Shown: positions 37,368-52,300, counted from the first letter of the stretch. The stretch: DNA of 64,000 nt from Watersipora subatra (GCF_963576615.1 NC_088708.1:62474672-62538671); one strand, 5' to 3'. Translations and numbers: made by a program. Notes: generated from the sequence alone by a model not told the origin.

Positions 37368-40300
37368 TCATGAATGAAAATCGGGCAAGATGCTAGCCAC
37401 TTTTCGTCTCAGCTCTTTGCGCCTTTTCTCTTTCTCCTCCTCAGCCTTTCTGTCTGCTGGTAGACGCTTCCAGGTAGTGAACACCCAACTTTTTAATCGC
37501 CTGCAATACAGCGTGTGGTTATGCAACGCAACTGGGTCTTTGACAATAGAATATTCAAGTACAAAACAACCTCTGCTGATTACTGTTCCTTGTACATCCA
37601 TACAACATTTGATATGGACTGAACATGTCTGATTGGTAGACAATTCAATGTATGATTATATACCTGATATCATGCTGGCGAGCATGTCGTTCCTTCTCCC
37701 ACAGCTCTATCTTTTCTTTGGTAGTCAACTCCTGCCAGGGCCTAAACACCTTAGATAGCAGCCTGGAATGATAGTGCCGATCAGCCCTTATGGATAGTAT
37801 CTGGAACTGTAGCCTCCACTATAATGTTAACAGTATGTTGACAAAAGATCAACCATGTCTGTAGCTTGATGGACATAGACTATTAGCGACAGATGAAGTG
37901 ATGCAAGTGATGAAACGCATCTCAATAGCCACATGGACTATATATCTAGAATTATGAACAGAGATAAATGTAGTAGAATCCTATAAAAAGATTTTGTTAC
38001 TTGAGACTGCTCATAAACTTCCATCCAATAACATGAGCACCAGCATCAATCTTCTTGAAAGAAGAATGTATATGTACTTTATGTATGTTGTCTGACACAG
38101 CTACACTCTTTAAGACAGGAGTTACCTGTGTCCAGTTGCTGAAGCACCTTTTGACTAGTTGTCTGTTGTACAGCTCATCAGCCTTCTCATTACGCATAGC
38201 CTCCTCTACCTCGTACCTCAACTTCCACAGTTGAAAAGTTTGCCTACAATAGTATGAGCATCAGTACACCGCAATCGTGGAACTACAGGCTAACAGCAAA
38301 ATATCACCTGACCTATCGCCTGCTGATATCCAGGAGCTTCACCTGACCTTTGAGTCTGTCATGTGATATTGATTGTGAGCCTTCAGTGTTTAAGATGAGT
38401 TGACAAACTCAAAGTATACTAAATTAATAGGAAATATCATCACAGGCATTACCCTTGGATACTTAATGCAGTGGTCCAGCAACTATAACTTACATCAACT
38501 TGTATCAACTTGTAACATAATACAGAGAGGCTATCTTCAAATTTAAACTTTGGAAATGGCTTGCAAACTTGTCACTGAAAAATATCATAGCAGAGTTTTG
38601 ATTAAACTCTCTGGTTTCTCTGGTGAACTAGTAAGAACACGAGCTGATTTAATGGCATTACCAATTGCAGAAATATTTTTTGTACTTGACAGCCCACCTT
38701 AGTGCAATTGACAGACACGCTAAAACAAATTATGTACGCGTACTGTCTTAGAACCTTTCGCAAAATAAATAATAAATAACAACGTACTAAGCACAAAGCC
38801 TAGAGTGGTACTTTGTTCTTTACACAGTAGTTAAGTGATGACAATATGCTCACCGTGCAAAGTAGGAACTTGAAATATGTTACCGTATATTTTTGAAGTA
38901 AAATATCAAATACTTCAAACTATAATAAATTATCATAATACAGTGAAACATGGATAACTCGCCCTCGGATATAGCGAACACATGGTTAACTCGACTGGAT
39001 TTGCTTGGTCCGTTCCCACGCAATGATAAATGGCTCTATATAACTCAAACTCAACACTGTTATAACGAACTGTTTTTTGCCCAACGGCTACCGAAACGGT
39101 TGCTATCGCTTTAGAAAATCACTTTATTCCAAGCCATAGAGGTAAACCTCAACTTTTCGTAATTCATAAGCGTCGTTATTACCTCCATCGGCAAGATATT
39201 TTTGTCAACGACTGTTCTAAAGGTTTGGTGAAATTTGATTTATACTGCTAGACGATAAATAGCACGGGTTAGCCGAGTCACACGCGCAAGGATTTTCGCC
39301 ACGCACATACAAAACAAAAACAGCATGTTGTTTTTGTTTTGTATTTGCGTGGCGAAAATCCTTGAGTGCGTGACCCGGCTAGCCCGTGATGAATAGTTTT
39401 CCGACGTTGATTCCGTGTTGAATTAACGTCGGAATGTTGAATGTTTAAAACGTCTTAAAAATTGTAATTAAACGTATACGTTGTCTTAGCTAAAAAAACT
39501 ATTCATCGTTTGACCTAAACACAAAATACGTGTGTACATTCAATAAGTATCCATTCAAAAAGCGTGAGTGATATACAATGTACCGTAAAACTTTTAATTG
39601 AACTGCCTCGGATTGTTGCTCTTAACGAATCCCAGATAAAGTAAGGTAATCTCTGCATAAACTTCAAGAAAGATCGGCAAAATTGATCGTGGGTAAAACG
39701 CTCAAAAGAAAAAGATGTCTTTTCTTTGAGCATTTCAGCAACGATCAAGTTTTGCCAATGTCAATCTAAAAAAACGTCCTGGCAATAACATCACCTCAAA
39801 CAACAAACCAATCTCAAGTGATAGAAAAATCTCTATAATATTTGATAAAAACGTTTAAACTTTACATTAGAAGCATTTAATTTGAAACAAGCCATTTGTG
39901 CTTTTGATCTATATTATAGTTTGTATATGTTCATGTATCTACTAATAAATAAGTAAATACATGGACTTGTGACAGTCCTCTGATAACTTGAACACTCTGA
40001 TAGTTCGAACACTTTTGCTCGGTCCCTTGAAGTTTGAGTTATCCGAGTTTCACTGTAATTAGAAATTGGAGTCTAAACTAATGGTTAATGTAAATTTACT
40101 CAAACCAACTTAACGTCATTTCACCAGGTTAAACTCAGACCTCTAGCACAGCAATACTTGAATGACTGTGAGACTAGAAATTCAGAAACATTTCATTTTA
40201 TTTCCTGATTTGACAACTCATATGATATTTTAATAAAATCCTAAAAATCTACTTACAAATGAAAAATGTAAACTTTGAATACATTTGAACACGTAAGCGC

Positions 40301-43300
40301 ATGTGAACTTGTGGTAGAGAGATTATTTATTAGTGGAAGTAGTAATACTGGGTAAGATCAAAGAAAATCACTAAGCGTTGAAGACTTCAAAACTGAAATA
40401 TAGAATAAGGACATGATTCCGTTCCATACTAAACTAATTAAACCTCCGCTAAATGTTTCTATAAAATAGATTACAGCCAGATAATACTTCAAATTAGAGC
40501 TACCTTTGTAAAGTGAAACTGCAATGTTGTTTAGCCTGTGCTTTTAGATTCTTCATTCTCTCACAGTGCTGCTTGAGTTGTCTGAATCCATGGAACTTCA
40601 GAACTCTTAGTCTAGAGTGTTCGTCTGCTTTATGCTGATTGGCAATCGTCTTCTCCTTCATCTGTTGCAACTCAAACTCCCTCTAAATAACATGAATCAT
40701 GTAAAGTATCTATTCCTGAACACTACCTTCTAAAATTCAAATGTAAATCTTGTCCAATAGGTTATTACCTCTTTTTCCAGTCGCCTCTTCTCTTTAAATG
40801 CCTCTACTCTCCTTCTTCTTTCCTCAGCTTCCTGTTGTCTCAGTTCTTCCTCCTTCGCCACCATTTCTGCCTACACACATGCTGAGACAGTGTAAAAGAC
40901 TGGATTATATAAATAGCACAACAGGCTTTCCAGATTGTTAAGAGCAGTAGCATTGCTTGCTTCGCTCCATAAATGTTTTGAAATCATCTTCTATGAGCAA
41001 ATATTAGTTAAGTATTTTTACTTTATTATATTTATTACAATAATGTTTTATATACAAATGCACACATACATATGCATACACACATACATACACACACACA
41101 TTCACCCATACACATTTACACAGACATACATACACATAAGTATGTATGCATACATTCGGAAACATACAAAGCGCACACATATTCATGCACACATATGCAC
41201 ATACACATAAAGACACATGCGCATGCACACATTCACACACAGGCAAAACATACAAGTACATACGTATATACACATGAATGAAACTGAGACTAGCTAAAGA
41301 AGAACAAAAAAGCTAAATGAATCTTCCACAGCGAACTATATATAACCTACAGGATGATATTATTCGAAGGATTTAAAACTTAGCGAATTCGCGGGCAGAC
41401 AATTCCATGAATGGTTAAAATCCGAAAATAATTTGAATTGACTTTTTTCGTAAAGGACAATCAGAGAGAGAGAGAGAGAGTAACTCCTATATAAGTCCAT
41501 TAGGATTTCCATAGTCATTGGTAAACCAAGATAGGTGAGTAGTGCATGGTCATTGGTAAACTCAAGATAGGTGAGTAGTGCATGGTCATTGGTATACCCA
41601 GATAGGTGAGTAGTACATAGTCATTGGTATACCCAGATAGGTGAGTAGTAAATAGTCATTGGTATACCCAGATAGGTGAGTAGTAAATAGTCATTGGTAT
41701 ACCCAGATAGGTGAGTAGTACATAGTATTTGGTATACCCAGATAGGTGAGTAGTACATAGTCATTGGTGAACTCAAGATAAGTGAGTAGTACATACTACT
41801 CTCTTCTGCTCCTGCTTTTTCTTGCGCTCTTCCCTCTCTTGTTTTGCCTTTGCTCGCTCCGTAGCCCGTTCCTCCATTCTCTTACTGAATGCGCTAGACA
41901 TAGAGTTGGCGTGACTAACAGAGCTGGCCTGAGACCTTGCAGTCTGTGGAGGCTCTTGTTCAGTAGAAGGCATGACACTCATTCTGCCAGACTGTGGAAT
42001 AACCTGGTCTAACTTCTTGTCTTCAAGGGTCAGTTTTGTTAACTTTTCCAACTAAAAAGAACGACGAGGTTTATATGTGAGAGAATGACGAGGTCTATAT
42101 GATAGGGAACCGTACACACTGATATAGCTGTCTGATTATCAGATGGCAAGTAATAAAACAAGACAAGAAAACAGAAGCTTTATAAATATCAGTTATATGA
42201 AAATCAGACTAAACAGTGTAGCGCAGGTACAACTACTGCACACGCAATGCTGGAGATACCTACCTGTTGCTGTATAACCTGCTGCTGCTTGATTTGCTCC
42301 TCTAACAGACTCCGATCCTGTTTAAATCTTAGGTCTTCAATCATCTTCTTTTGCTCCTTCAGAGCTTTCTGTTGCTCCTAAAGATTATACATAGTAAATA
42401 GAAATAACGAAAGGAATAGCTTATAAAGGAACTGAATTACCCTCCAAAGTATCTTTATAAAAACGGAAAGTAGAAACAGCGTGTCAGCAGAAGTCACAAT
42501 ATCTTAAGGGCTGCTATGCACAGATAATATAAGTTAACAGATTCAATTGATAAATTTTATTTAGTCCATATGATCGTTAGAAGGGTTATACACACTGCTC
42601 TAATTAGATAATCAAACATTACATGTAATCTTACAAAATCAACGAAAATACTAACTTGTTTTAAAATAACAAAAAGAACCTATAGAAAGGCATCTTATAA
42701 TACTGTGTCTAACAGTTAAACATATTGAACTCATAAAATGCACAGCATTGCAAAGAATTTAAGTGTCTACCTGAAGGATCTTTTGTTGTGCATTGAATCT
42801 ATTCTGGAAAGACTTGGGAACACCGACATGAGTTGAGGGAGTGAGGGAGATATCTGATGTAGCTTCTGCAAAAGCATCCTGCTCCACACCAGGATCTGGA
42901 AAGGAATGACAATAGAAAGCATTAAAAAAGATCGCTAATGTCCATTGAATGAATGAAGGTCAAATTAAAAATGAAAGCGCTTGTGGGTGGTAACTCCAAA
43001 CACCTGCTCATACTGTCATAACACTGCCAATCGTTGTAGACAAAAACACCTACTAATGCTGTCATAACACCGCCAATAGTTGTAACTACAAACACCTTCT
43101 CATGATGCCTTGACATTGTCTGTAGTTGATAGCTATAAACACCTTCACATGTTGTCATATTACAGCTTGTAGCTGATAGGTACAAACACCTGCTCATGCT
43201 GTCATAACACTGCTTGTAGTTGATATTGATAATCTACTGACCCTCCTATAATACTGCTTGTAATTAAAAGGGAAAACCATTCCATGCTGCTAGAACACCA

Positions 43301-46300
43301 CAAGTGATTGCTGGTAAACTGGTAAGTGAAGTACCCAAATAATGTGGCTACAGATTGGTTGAAACAGAAGATGCAAACATTAAACTATATGTGTACGCGA
43401 AATTGAATATGGGAGACAGTCACTTACTGTGTGGATTGTCTGTCAGGTCAGTTATTTGCTTGTTAGTTAATTTGAGGTGTTTCCTTGTGATTTGCCAGGC
43501 CTCAGTAGGTAGCTGTCTACTTCTGCTACTTTGTGGCCTTGACTTGACATGAACAGATTGATCAAACATCTCATTCTGCAAAATTAGCTCCAAATATAAC
43601 GCGTGCAGATGCATACATACACCATCAGCTAACTTGTTGAGATCATAAATTTTTGTCAAATTATAGCCAAAAAATTTGAAGTTCAAATGTCCTGAAACCG
43701 GGTGATTATAAGTAAATGACTCCGCTGCATAACATTGAACACCAACACCTATCTTAGCGACTACTTACATGTACCTTAACAATAACCTACCTTAACAATA
43801 ACCTAACCTAACTTAAACACTACCTACTTTAGAAACCAGCTGCTTTAACAAGATGCCATCAAACAACTTTCCTTTGTGAAAATACAGAAAACTTATTTAA
43901 AATTCAAAAGACCGCTTTTTAATACAAAACAAAACTTTCTTATAGAAGTTAGGGTTTTATTAGGAGGTGACCACAAGTTAAAGACTACTAGAACATGCCG
44001 ATAGCTAATAAAGAGTTTAGTGTGAAGAGAGAGACTTACAACATGTGATTGAACTAGCCTAGAACTTGCTGAAGGAGGTCTTTCCACATCCTTTTGTTGC
44101 CGAGCCAACTGTTTACCAGTTGCTAAGAAGGCAGACATTTTATGTCTGACAGTATTCTGATCATTAGCTAAATCTCTCGCCTGCTTCTCCTGAGCCAGCC
44201 ATATCTGCCACTGTAACCAGTACTTCTTCAGCAACTTCTTCTCGTAGTGAGCGTGGCTTTGGTGTAACTTCCTGTGATCTTCTACCATGCTGTTCTCGTG
44301 TTTCCTCTGAGGAATAACATTTGAATGTTAAATAAAATTAGAAAACTTTCTACCCACTACTGATTCTTTTTGCTTAAATCTACTCACACTGCTATAATCC
44401 CGTTTGTAGAGAAAGGAGAAAACAATTCCATGTTGCTAGAACACTAATAGTAATTGCTGGTAAAATGGTGAGTGAAATACCCAAATAATTTGGCTACAGA
44501 TTTGTTGAAATGGAGGATGCAACCATCAAACTACATTATATTATATTAAACTATCAAACTATATGCGTGGAAACATTAAGTATGAGAAAAAGTAAACTAA
44601 AAAAATATTCTACTTGAAATAGAAATCCACATTAACACATGATATATAGCAGCTGCACAGACTGAGGGCTAATATGGCAGCTGCGACTTCAACACTTTCA
44701 ATGTTGACAGCGATGCGTCAGCCCTTCTGAACAAAAACCTACTGAGTTTATTTTAAAATATAGTTTTGTAAACAAAAAACTAGCATATGTACGCTTATAA
44801 AAGCTTATACTCTGAGAATTGCAACACAACCTTGCATAACTGTATACTTAACATAGATTTAAAAATACAAAATAAAACTTTGGCTAACGATGTCTGAACC
44901 AAAAAGTGTTCATTATATACAAAAGTAATCAGATGATTAGCCTAAGAACATAAACCATTTCCTAAATTATAAGCTATATAACAGCAGATATACTGAGACT
45001 GATGAGTGTGTAATATGTCTACCTTGAGTCGTTCCAGGTTACAGTCCCGGGTGTAGTGCCGCCAAGCATTCCACGCTCGGAACAAACATTTCCAATCAGA
45101 GACTGCCCGAGCCTTCCCTAGCTGCAGTCTCCTCTCCAAAATCAAGTCAAACCAACTGTTGAAGCATTGCCTCATCAGCTACAAGTGTGACAGGCTGTGA
45201 TATAAAACATCTACTGTATGTACCTTGCTATGGTGAAATTTATGAATGACTATTTACTTCAGCCTTGTGGTTACATTTACATCTGGTTAGACACAATTCA
45301 AGGCTCATGGATGGGGTGTGAGAAAATGACCGTATTCATATTTTTGTCAAACAGTTTTTAAAACATTATTGGGAAATATATGGGATGTTAAATGCACCAG
45401 GCATGTTTTTTGCATTGATAGGATGATATTGATAGGATGATATTGATTGGATGATATTGATAGGATGATAATGATAGGATGATATTGATAGGATGATATT
45501 GATAGGATGGTATTGATAGGATGATATTGATAGGATGTTATTGATAGGATAATATTGATAGGATGATATTGATAGGATGATATTGATAGGATGATATTGA
45601 TCGGATGATATTGATAGGATGATATTGATAAGATGATATTGATAGGATGATATTGATAGGATGGTATTGATAGGATGATATTGATACGATGATATTGATA
45701 CGATGACATTAATAGGCTGATATTGATAGAATGGTATTGATAGAATGATATTGATAGGATGATATTGATTGGATGATATTGATAGAATGATATTGATAGG
45801 ATGATATTGATGGGATGATATTGATAGGATGATATTGATAGGATGATATTGATAGAATGGTATTGATAGAATGATATTGATAGGATGATATTGATTGGAT
45901 GATATTGATAGGATGATATTGATAAGATGATATTGATAGGATGATATTGATAGGATGATATTAATAGAATGGTATTGATAGGATGATATTGATACGATGA
46001 TATTGATACGATGATATTGATACGATGACATTGATAGGCTGATATTGATAGGATGATATTGATAGGATGATATTGATAGGATGATATTGATAGAATGGTA
46101 TTGATAGAATGATATTGATAGGATGATATTGATAGGATGATATTGATGGGATGATATTGATAGGATGATATTGATATGATGATATTGATAGAATGGTATT
46201 GATAGAATGATATTGATAGGATGATATTGATTGGATGATATTGATAGGATGATATTGATAGGATGATATTGATAGGATGATATTGGTAGGATGATATTAA

Positions 46301-49300
46301 TAGAATGGTATTGATAGGATGATATTGATAGGATGATATTGATAGGATGGTATTGATAGGATGATATTGATAGTATGATATTGATAGGATGATATTGATA
46401 GGATGATATTGATAGGATGATATTGATAGGATGATATTGATAGGATGATATTGATAGGATGATATTAATAGAATGGTATTGATAGGATGATATTGATACG
46501 ATGATATTGATACGATGATATTGATACGATGACATTGATAGGCTGATATTGATAGGATGATATTGATAGGATGATATTGATAGGATGATATTGATAGAAT
46601 GGTATTGATAGAATGATATTGATAGGATGATATTGATAGGATGATATTGATGGGATGATATTGATAGGATGATATTGATATGATGATATTGATAGAATGG
46701 TATTGATAGAATGATATTGATAGGATGATATTGATTGGATGATATTGATAGGATGATATTGATAGGATGATATTGATAGGATGATATTGGTAGGATGATA
46801 TTAATAGAATGGTATTGATAGGATGATATTGATAGGATGATATTGATAGGATGGTATTGATAGGATGATATTGATAGTATGATATTGATAGGATGATATT
46901 GATAGGATGATATTGATAGGATGGTATTGATAGGATGATATTGATAGGATGGTATTGATAGGATGATATTGATAGGATGGTATTGATAGGATGATATTGA
47001 TAGGATGGTATTGATAGGATGATATTGATAGGATGATAATAATAGGATGATATTGATAGGATATTGATAGGATGATAATGATAGGATGATATTGATAGGA
47101 TGATATTGATAGGATGATATTGATAGGATGATATTGATAGGATGATATTGATAGGCTGATATTGATAGGATGATATTGATAGGATGACATTGATAGGATG
47201 ATATTGATGGGATGATATTGATAGGATGATATTGATAGGATGATATTAATAGGATGGTATTGATAGGATGATATTGATATGATTTAGTTTAATTTTAAGT
47301 GGCTCATGAGTCTTCCAAACATGGGAAGGCAAGTATGGATGAAGATAAAAACTGGTCTTTGTAAGTAGGTGTGAACACAGCTGACTGACGCCTTACAGCT
47401 TTCAGCATTCACACCTGAAGGTTGTGCTACTCTAGTTACAGTGCATATATCGCTCGGGATCTATATATAATATATATAGATCACCCGCAGTAGGCGCTCC
47501 TACAATGTAAATAATACATTTAGGGAATGTTTATGTTTTGGTGATTTTAGGTGATACGAACAGTAAAATACATGTAAATCGCCTAATCCATTCTAACATC
47601 TTCTCAAACTCACTTCTTTGGCCCTTCCACAAGAAGCAAACTAGACTTTATGGTTTTAATTTAAAGACTGCACAGTAATTGTAGTATTACTGGTTTGTAT
47701 CGACAAGATTTTTACTTTTTTCTATCAATTTCACTCAGTTTATCGTTCACCAATGCAGTAATTTTGCAATAAGTTAAGGTGAGCGCACACCTTCAATGTC
47801 AATTTACATTGGTTTTTTTGACAGCATTGTCTATTCTGCTAAGGAAAACTATTACAAAATATATTATATGTCAAAAATAAAAAAAAAAAAATTTAGTTTT
47901 ACTAAATGTATTAGGAGCGATGCGTCTGGTCATTTGTCTATCCTTTGCTCGGGTTCGAAGCTAGGAGAAAATATTGCTTCTGACCAGCCTAAAGCTAGTT
48001 ACATTCATTTTGTTAAATCAATACTACAATTATTACTGTACAGTCTTTAAATTAAAACCATTAAGTCTAGTTTGCTCCTTGTGGAAGGGCCAAAGAAGTG
48101 AGTTTGAGAAGATGTTAGAATGGATTAGGCGATTAACATGTATTTTACTGTTCGTATCACCTAAAATCACCAAAACATAAACATTCCCGAAATCGATTAT
48201 TTACATTGTAGGAGCGCTTACTGTTTGTGCATATATGCATCCTATGTATTGTACCAAAACTCAAATACTCTGAATTTGCAATGCGCTGCAACATAATCCT
48301 GCAGCCATTTTCCACTTTTTCATTTTGTGCCCGTAAACCATTCTTAGCCTGGTGCGACAAGCGCTTCTACTTAACTATGGCACGAACCACTTTGATTTGT
48401 ACCTTCAAATTATGAGTGACATGTCTAGCCTCAGCTTTCTCTATAGCCTTAGCTAGTTTACGTCGTCTTTCGGTGTCCCTTGCAGAGGCCTCTGTTGTAA
48501 CTGAGTCAAGAAGTTCATTAGCAACCTTTTTCTTCTTGGCCTGAGCCTTGGCCACCGCGGCAATCTTCTGTTCTAGCGCTCTCTCCTCCTCTCTGTGGTC
48601 AACACAAATAAAGACTGTGACCAGGAAACACATGAACCTATTTTTTATGAACTGCATGATCTATCAAACAGCAACTAGTTCATTCAGCATATTACTGATT
48701 TGTTTTGCAAGGTTCTCAGGCTTTGCTTGTAACAGACGAATGACGGATTAGTATAAATATTCATAACTTAGTTATACAATTGATTTACTAAGGATTCCTT
48801 AAAGGTTGACTTGCAACAAAATTCACATTACAGTTATTTGGTATCAAAAGATTCGCCATGTCTTACTCTGTAGTGTGGTAGGTGCCAAATATGTGGAAAT
48901 GTGATTAAAAGCTCTTAAAAGCTCAAAAACAAAAAGCCGCCGTAGATTGGAATCTCTTGATTTCGATGACGTATCCGCGCTGTATGGTTATTGTCTTGTC
49001 ACGTGATGTTCTCGCGCGAATTGAAAGGCCAATAAAAAGCTCAATATCAAACTTATCGTAGCAATAGTTTATGATAAACACTTCGGGTTTTACCTAAGAC
49101 TCCGTATCAAATATAGATGCTCGCTACTTTACAGTTTCGGCTTGGCCATTCCGTTCGACTATTCGTGTCTGAGTCGCGTTCATAAAAAATGCCAAATTCT
49201 GAAAAGTTAAGACCCTGGCGTTTCGAGCCTGACGCTCTATCTGAAGAAGATCCTCAACAGAATCAAACCTCCCAGCAAGTAAGCACCGCCACTAGCCAGC

Positions 49301-52300
49301 TCTTATGTGCCAAGCTAGCTAGTAGTAATAGTTTTAGCTCGAGAGTGATAGAACGAATATTATTATATATGATTTTAATGATGATAATTATCGCTTCAAT
49401 ATTGCGAAAAAATAATTACAGATTTTTCTCGAATGACAACATTAACAATTTTAATATTTAAATCTAGTGCTGCACTGATATACTGTTGGATAACATCGAC
49501 CTGATGTATTAGCTATGGTTGCATAGACATATCTGTTCATTTCTTTAGGAGCTAATACCACCGGCTACAGAGTGGTGTGCCTGCAAGCGTTGTCAAGACA
49601 TGCCATCTCTTCCTGAATGTTTGTGCTGCCATTATGCTGAGTTTGCGCATTCTCCTTGACCGAGGGGAGCATGAATGCCTGTGTATGCATCCTGGTGTAA
49701 ACGAATTTGTGGCGTCTGCACCCGTTGAGTTGAGGTGGAATAATTACCTGCGATATCATAGTGAGTTGGATATTCATTTAATGCCAACAACACCAAGGCT
49801 ATGCTAATGTGTCAAGCATTATCTAAAATTCTTGTGTTACACATTTAATGCATCAGTTGAACACACATATTCTGAACTCGTGGAACACAAGGAGAACTGT
49901 TATATTTGGCTTGTACACTTACTACAGTAGAGAGTGTATTAGTTTTATGATTTTATTATATAAAGATCGAGATTATTTTGATGATCAGCAATTATTGTTT
50001 TTCAATAATTGTTTTGGTAGATAATCTATTCCCATTTGGAGAGCCATCGCCAAATGCTCGGAAAAGGTTGTGTGCATACCGCAATCTTGTGTTTTAGTTT
50101 ATGCCGCAAATCTTGTTTGCAAGTCTGCAAACTCTTCTTCATCATCCGTTGGTGGGAAAAGAGCCCGAATCTTAGACACCAAGCAGGCAGGTAGAGGCCG
50201 TCGCTTACGGCGACAAATTTGTGGCATAAGCCAAAACACAAACTTGCAGTATGCACACAACCTTTGTAACAACATCCGTTGTAATGGACCTCACTCTCAG
50301 GCCGTGGGAAATTAGATCGGACTGGCATCGATTGAAGCCTTCCAGCTCCATGGTGTTAGAGCTGGTGGTCTCTGTTGACTGCAAAATAAAGAAAGTTACG
50401 ACCAACAATTACTTTCACATTATTTGAATGAACTATTTAGCTAGATAAGCAACTTCATGTTTATGTATTGATAACTACTAAAAAATTTGGGTTTTTGTCA
50501 GGCTGTGAAGTAAAAACTGTCAAAGTTTTACCTTGACAAGATGGCTGCTGACTATTAAACCGCAGCTCTGATCCATCATAGTGTAGGCTCTGTATAGTGC
50601 GCAATGCCCCGGACTATCGCATCTACCGTCACCTGCCAAATCAAGCTCCCAATCGATTGCTGCCATCAATCCCTCGTTATGCAGGGTGTACTGCTCAGCA
50701 ATACACTGTAAAATATTGTAAAACTTCATTATACAAGATTAATTTGCATCATTATCATTAGTCTAAGAATGTAGAATCCTCTTCCCCCTTTTTGTGCTAT
50801 ATTATGATGAAGAATCAGAATTTTGAATTATAATATATTTTGCTTGAAGGATGACATATTTTCATTTCAAGAAAAAAATTGTTTCTAAATGTCGTTATTC
50901 AATTAGTGTGCCAAGCTTTTACTCACATTTTCCAAGTTTATGAGTAAATATTAACACTCACACCATGTAAGTATTCTCTTTGTTGGTAGAGGCAAACGCT
51001 GTGGCTTGGTATTGCGATGTTCAGGAGCGACAGAAAACGGAAGTTCTGCGTAAGGCATCCGCCAGAAAAGAGTGATGCAGCTGCCAGCAGGGGGGTTGAT
51101 GACGTGAGCTCTGTTCACCCTGGCAGTTGTTTCCCAAGTGTACGATCGGTGACAGGAGGCACATGTAACCTTGAACTCTACCCATCCGCCTTCTCGCACC
51201 ATCGTGAATGAGCAGGGGAGGGCGCAGGTGTGACAGTGAAATAGTCGCTGGAGTGCTGTCACACTTACTATTATTTTCTCCTCTTTGAAGGAGGATTCGG
51301 GTCTGAAATCACGACACAATAGTTGACTTGCAATAAGATATGTACAACATCATTTCCTGTTATTATATCATATTTGCTTGATCAGAAAAAGAATAAATAT
51401 ATAGCCATGCAATCATGACACAGATTTTACACAACCCTATCAGAATCCATGATATTGTAAAAATAAAATGTGAGTAATAACTCTATGGATATTTTTTATA
51501 TTTTGTCAAGTTTGGTTTAGTTCGGTTTTCTATCTTACATGTAATTGGAGAGCGTTTGACGCTGGCCAACATAGCGCTCAAACTCTTCCCAGTCTTCAGT
51601 GGTTGGCACAAATTCTTCATCTAATACTAATAATAATCAACTAATAATATTAATATGCTATTAACGATGATACCAGAAAATGGCAATAACTATTTTATAT
51701 ACCATATCTATAAGTGAGTGGGGTTAAGAAATTTGGCGAAATTAATCGTGAAACAACATTATTTTATCAATTATATATTAATATATTACGTTTTACAGAT
51801 AGATATGCAGTATGAATTAGTTTTGTTATTATAATAAGGATAATACACGTAATTAAAAAGATGAAATACTAATAATATTACAATTAAATGACATTAATAT
51901 TGTTATATTAAATATAGATTAATACAGTACTATTAGGAGAATACTAGAAAATAACCCGAGTTACAACTACTAATACAAGTAGTTCATAAAATAAATTACT
52001 CACGTGCTTTGGTGACATGTGGAGTATGCAAACAGGTTAGAAAACATGTCGTCTTTGAACTGGCGAAAACAAAGGTAAGAGTAAGCAGGCGAATAAATAA
52101 AGTTTGTCACATCCAGCTTCACCCAGTTGTTCCACGCCCGGTGGAGGTCTGGTCTTTTCTCAGCTCTTGGCCAAAAAAAGGTGCTTCTCAGCTTGGCAGC
52201 TGCACAAACACTATGTGGCGCGTTAGACATTATGACGAATTGAAATAAACAAGTTTAATATGAGAAAGCGTGTTTGCTATTTGCGATAGATCAAACTTGA

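Noticed and set aside
41004-41281. Three overlapping open frames around 41000-41280
   Set aside because: Simple CA/CATA repeat sequence; the His/Thr- and Val/Cys-rich peptides are artefacts.
45366-46535. 389-codon minus-strand open frame of SYQYHPINIILSI repeats
   Set aside because: It is entirely a by-product of the 14-bp minisatellite, whose three-unit period is a multiple of three. It has no start context, splice sites or non-repetitive sequence.
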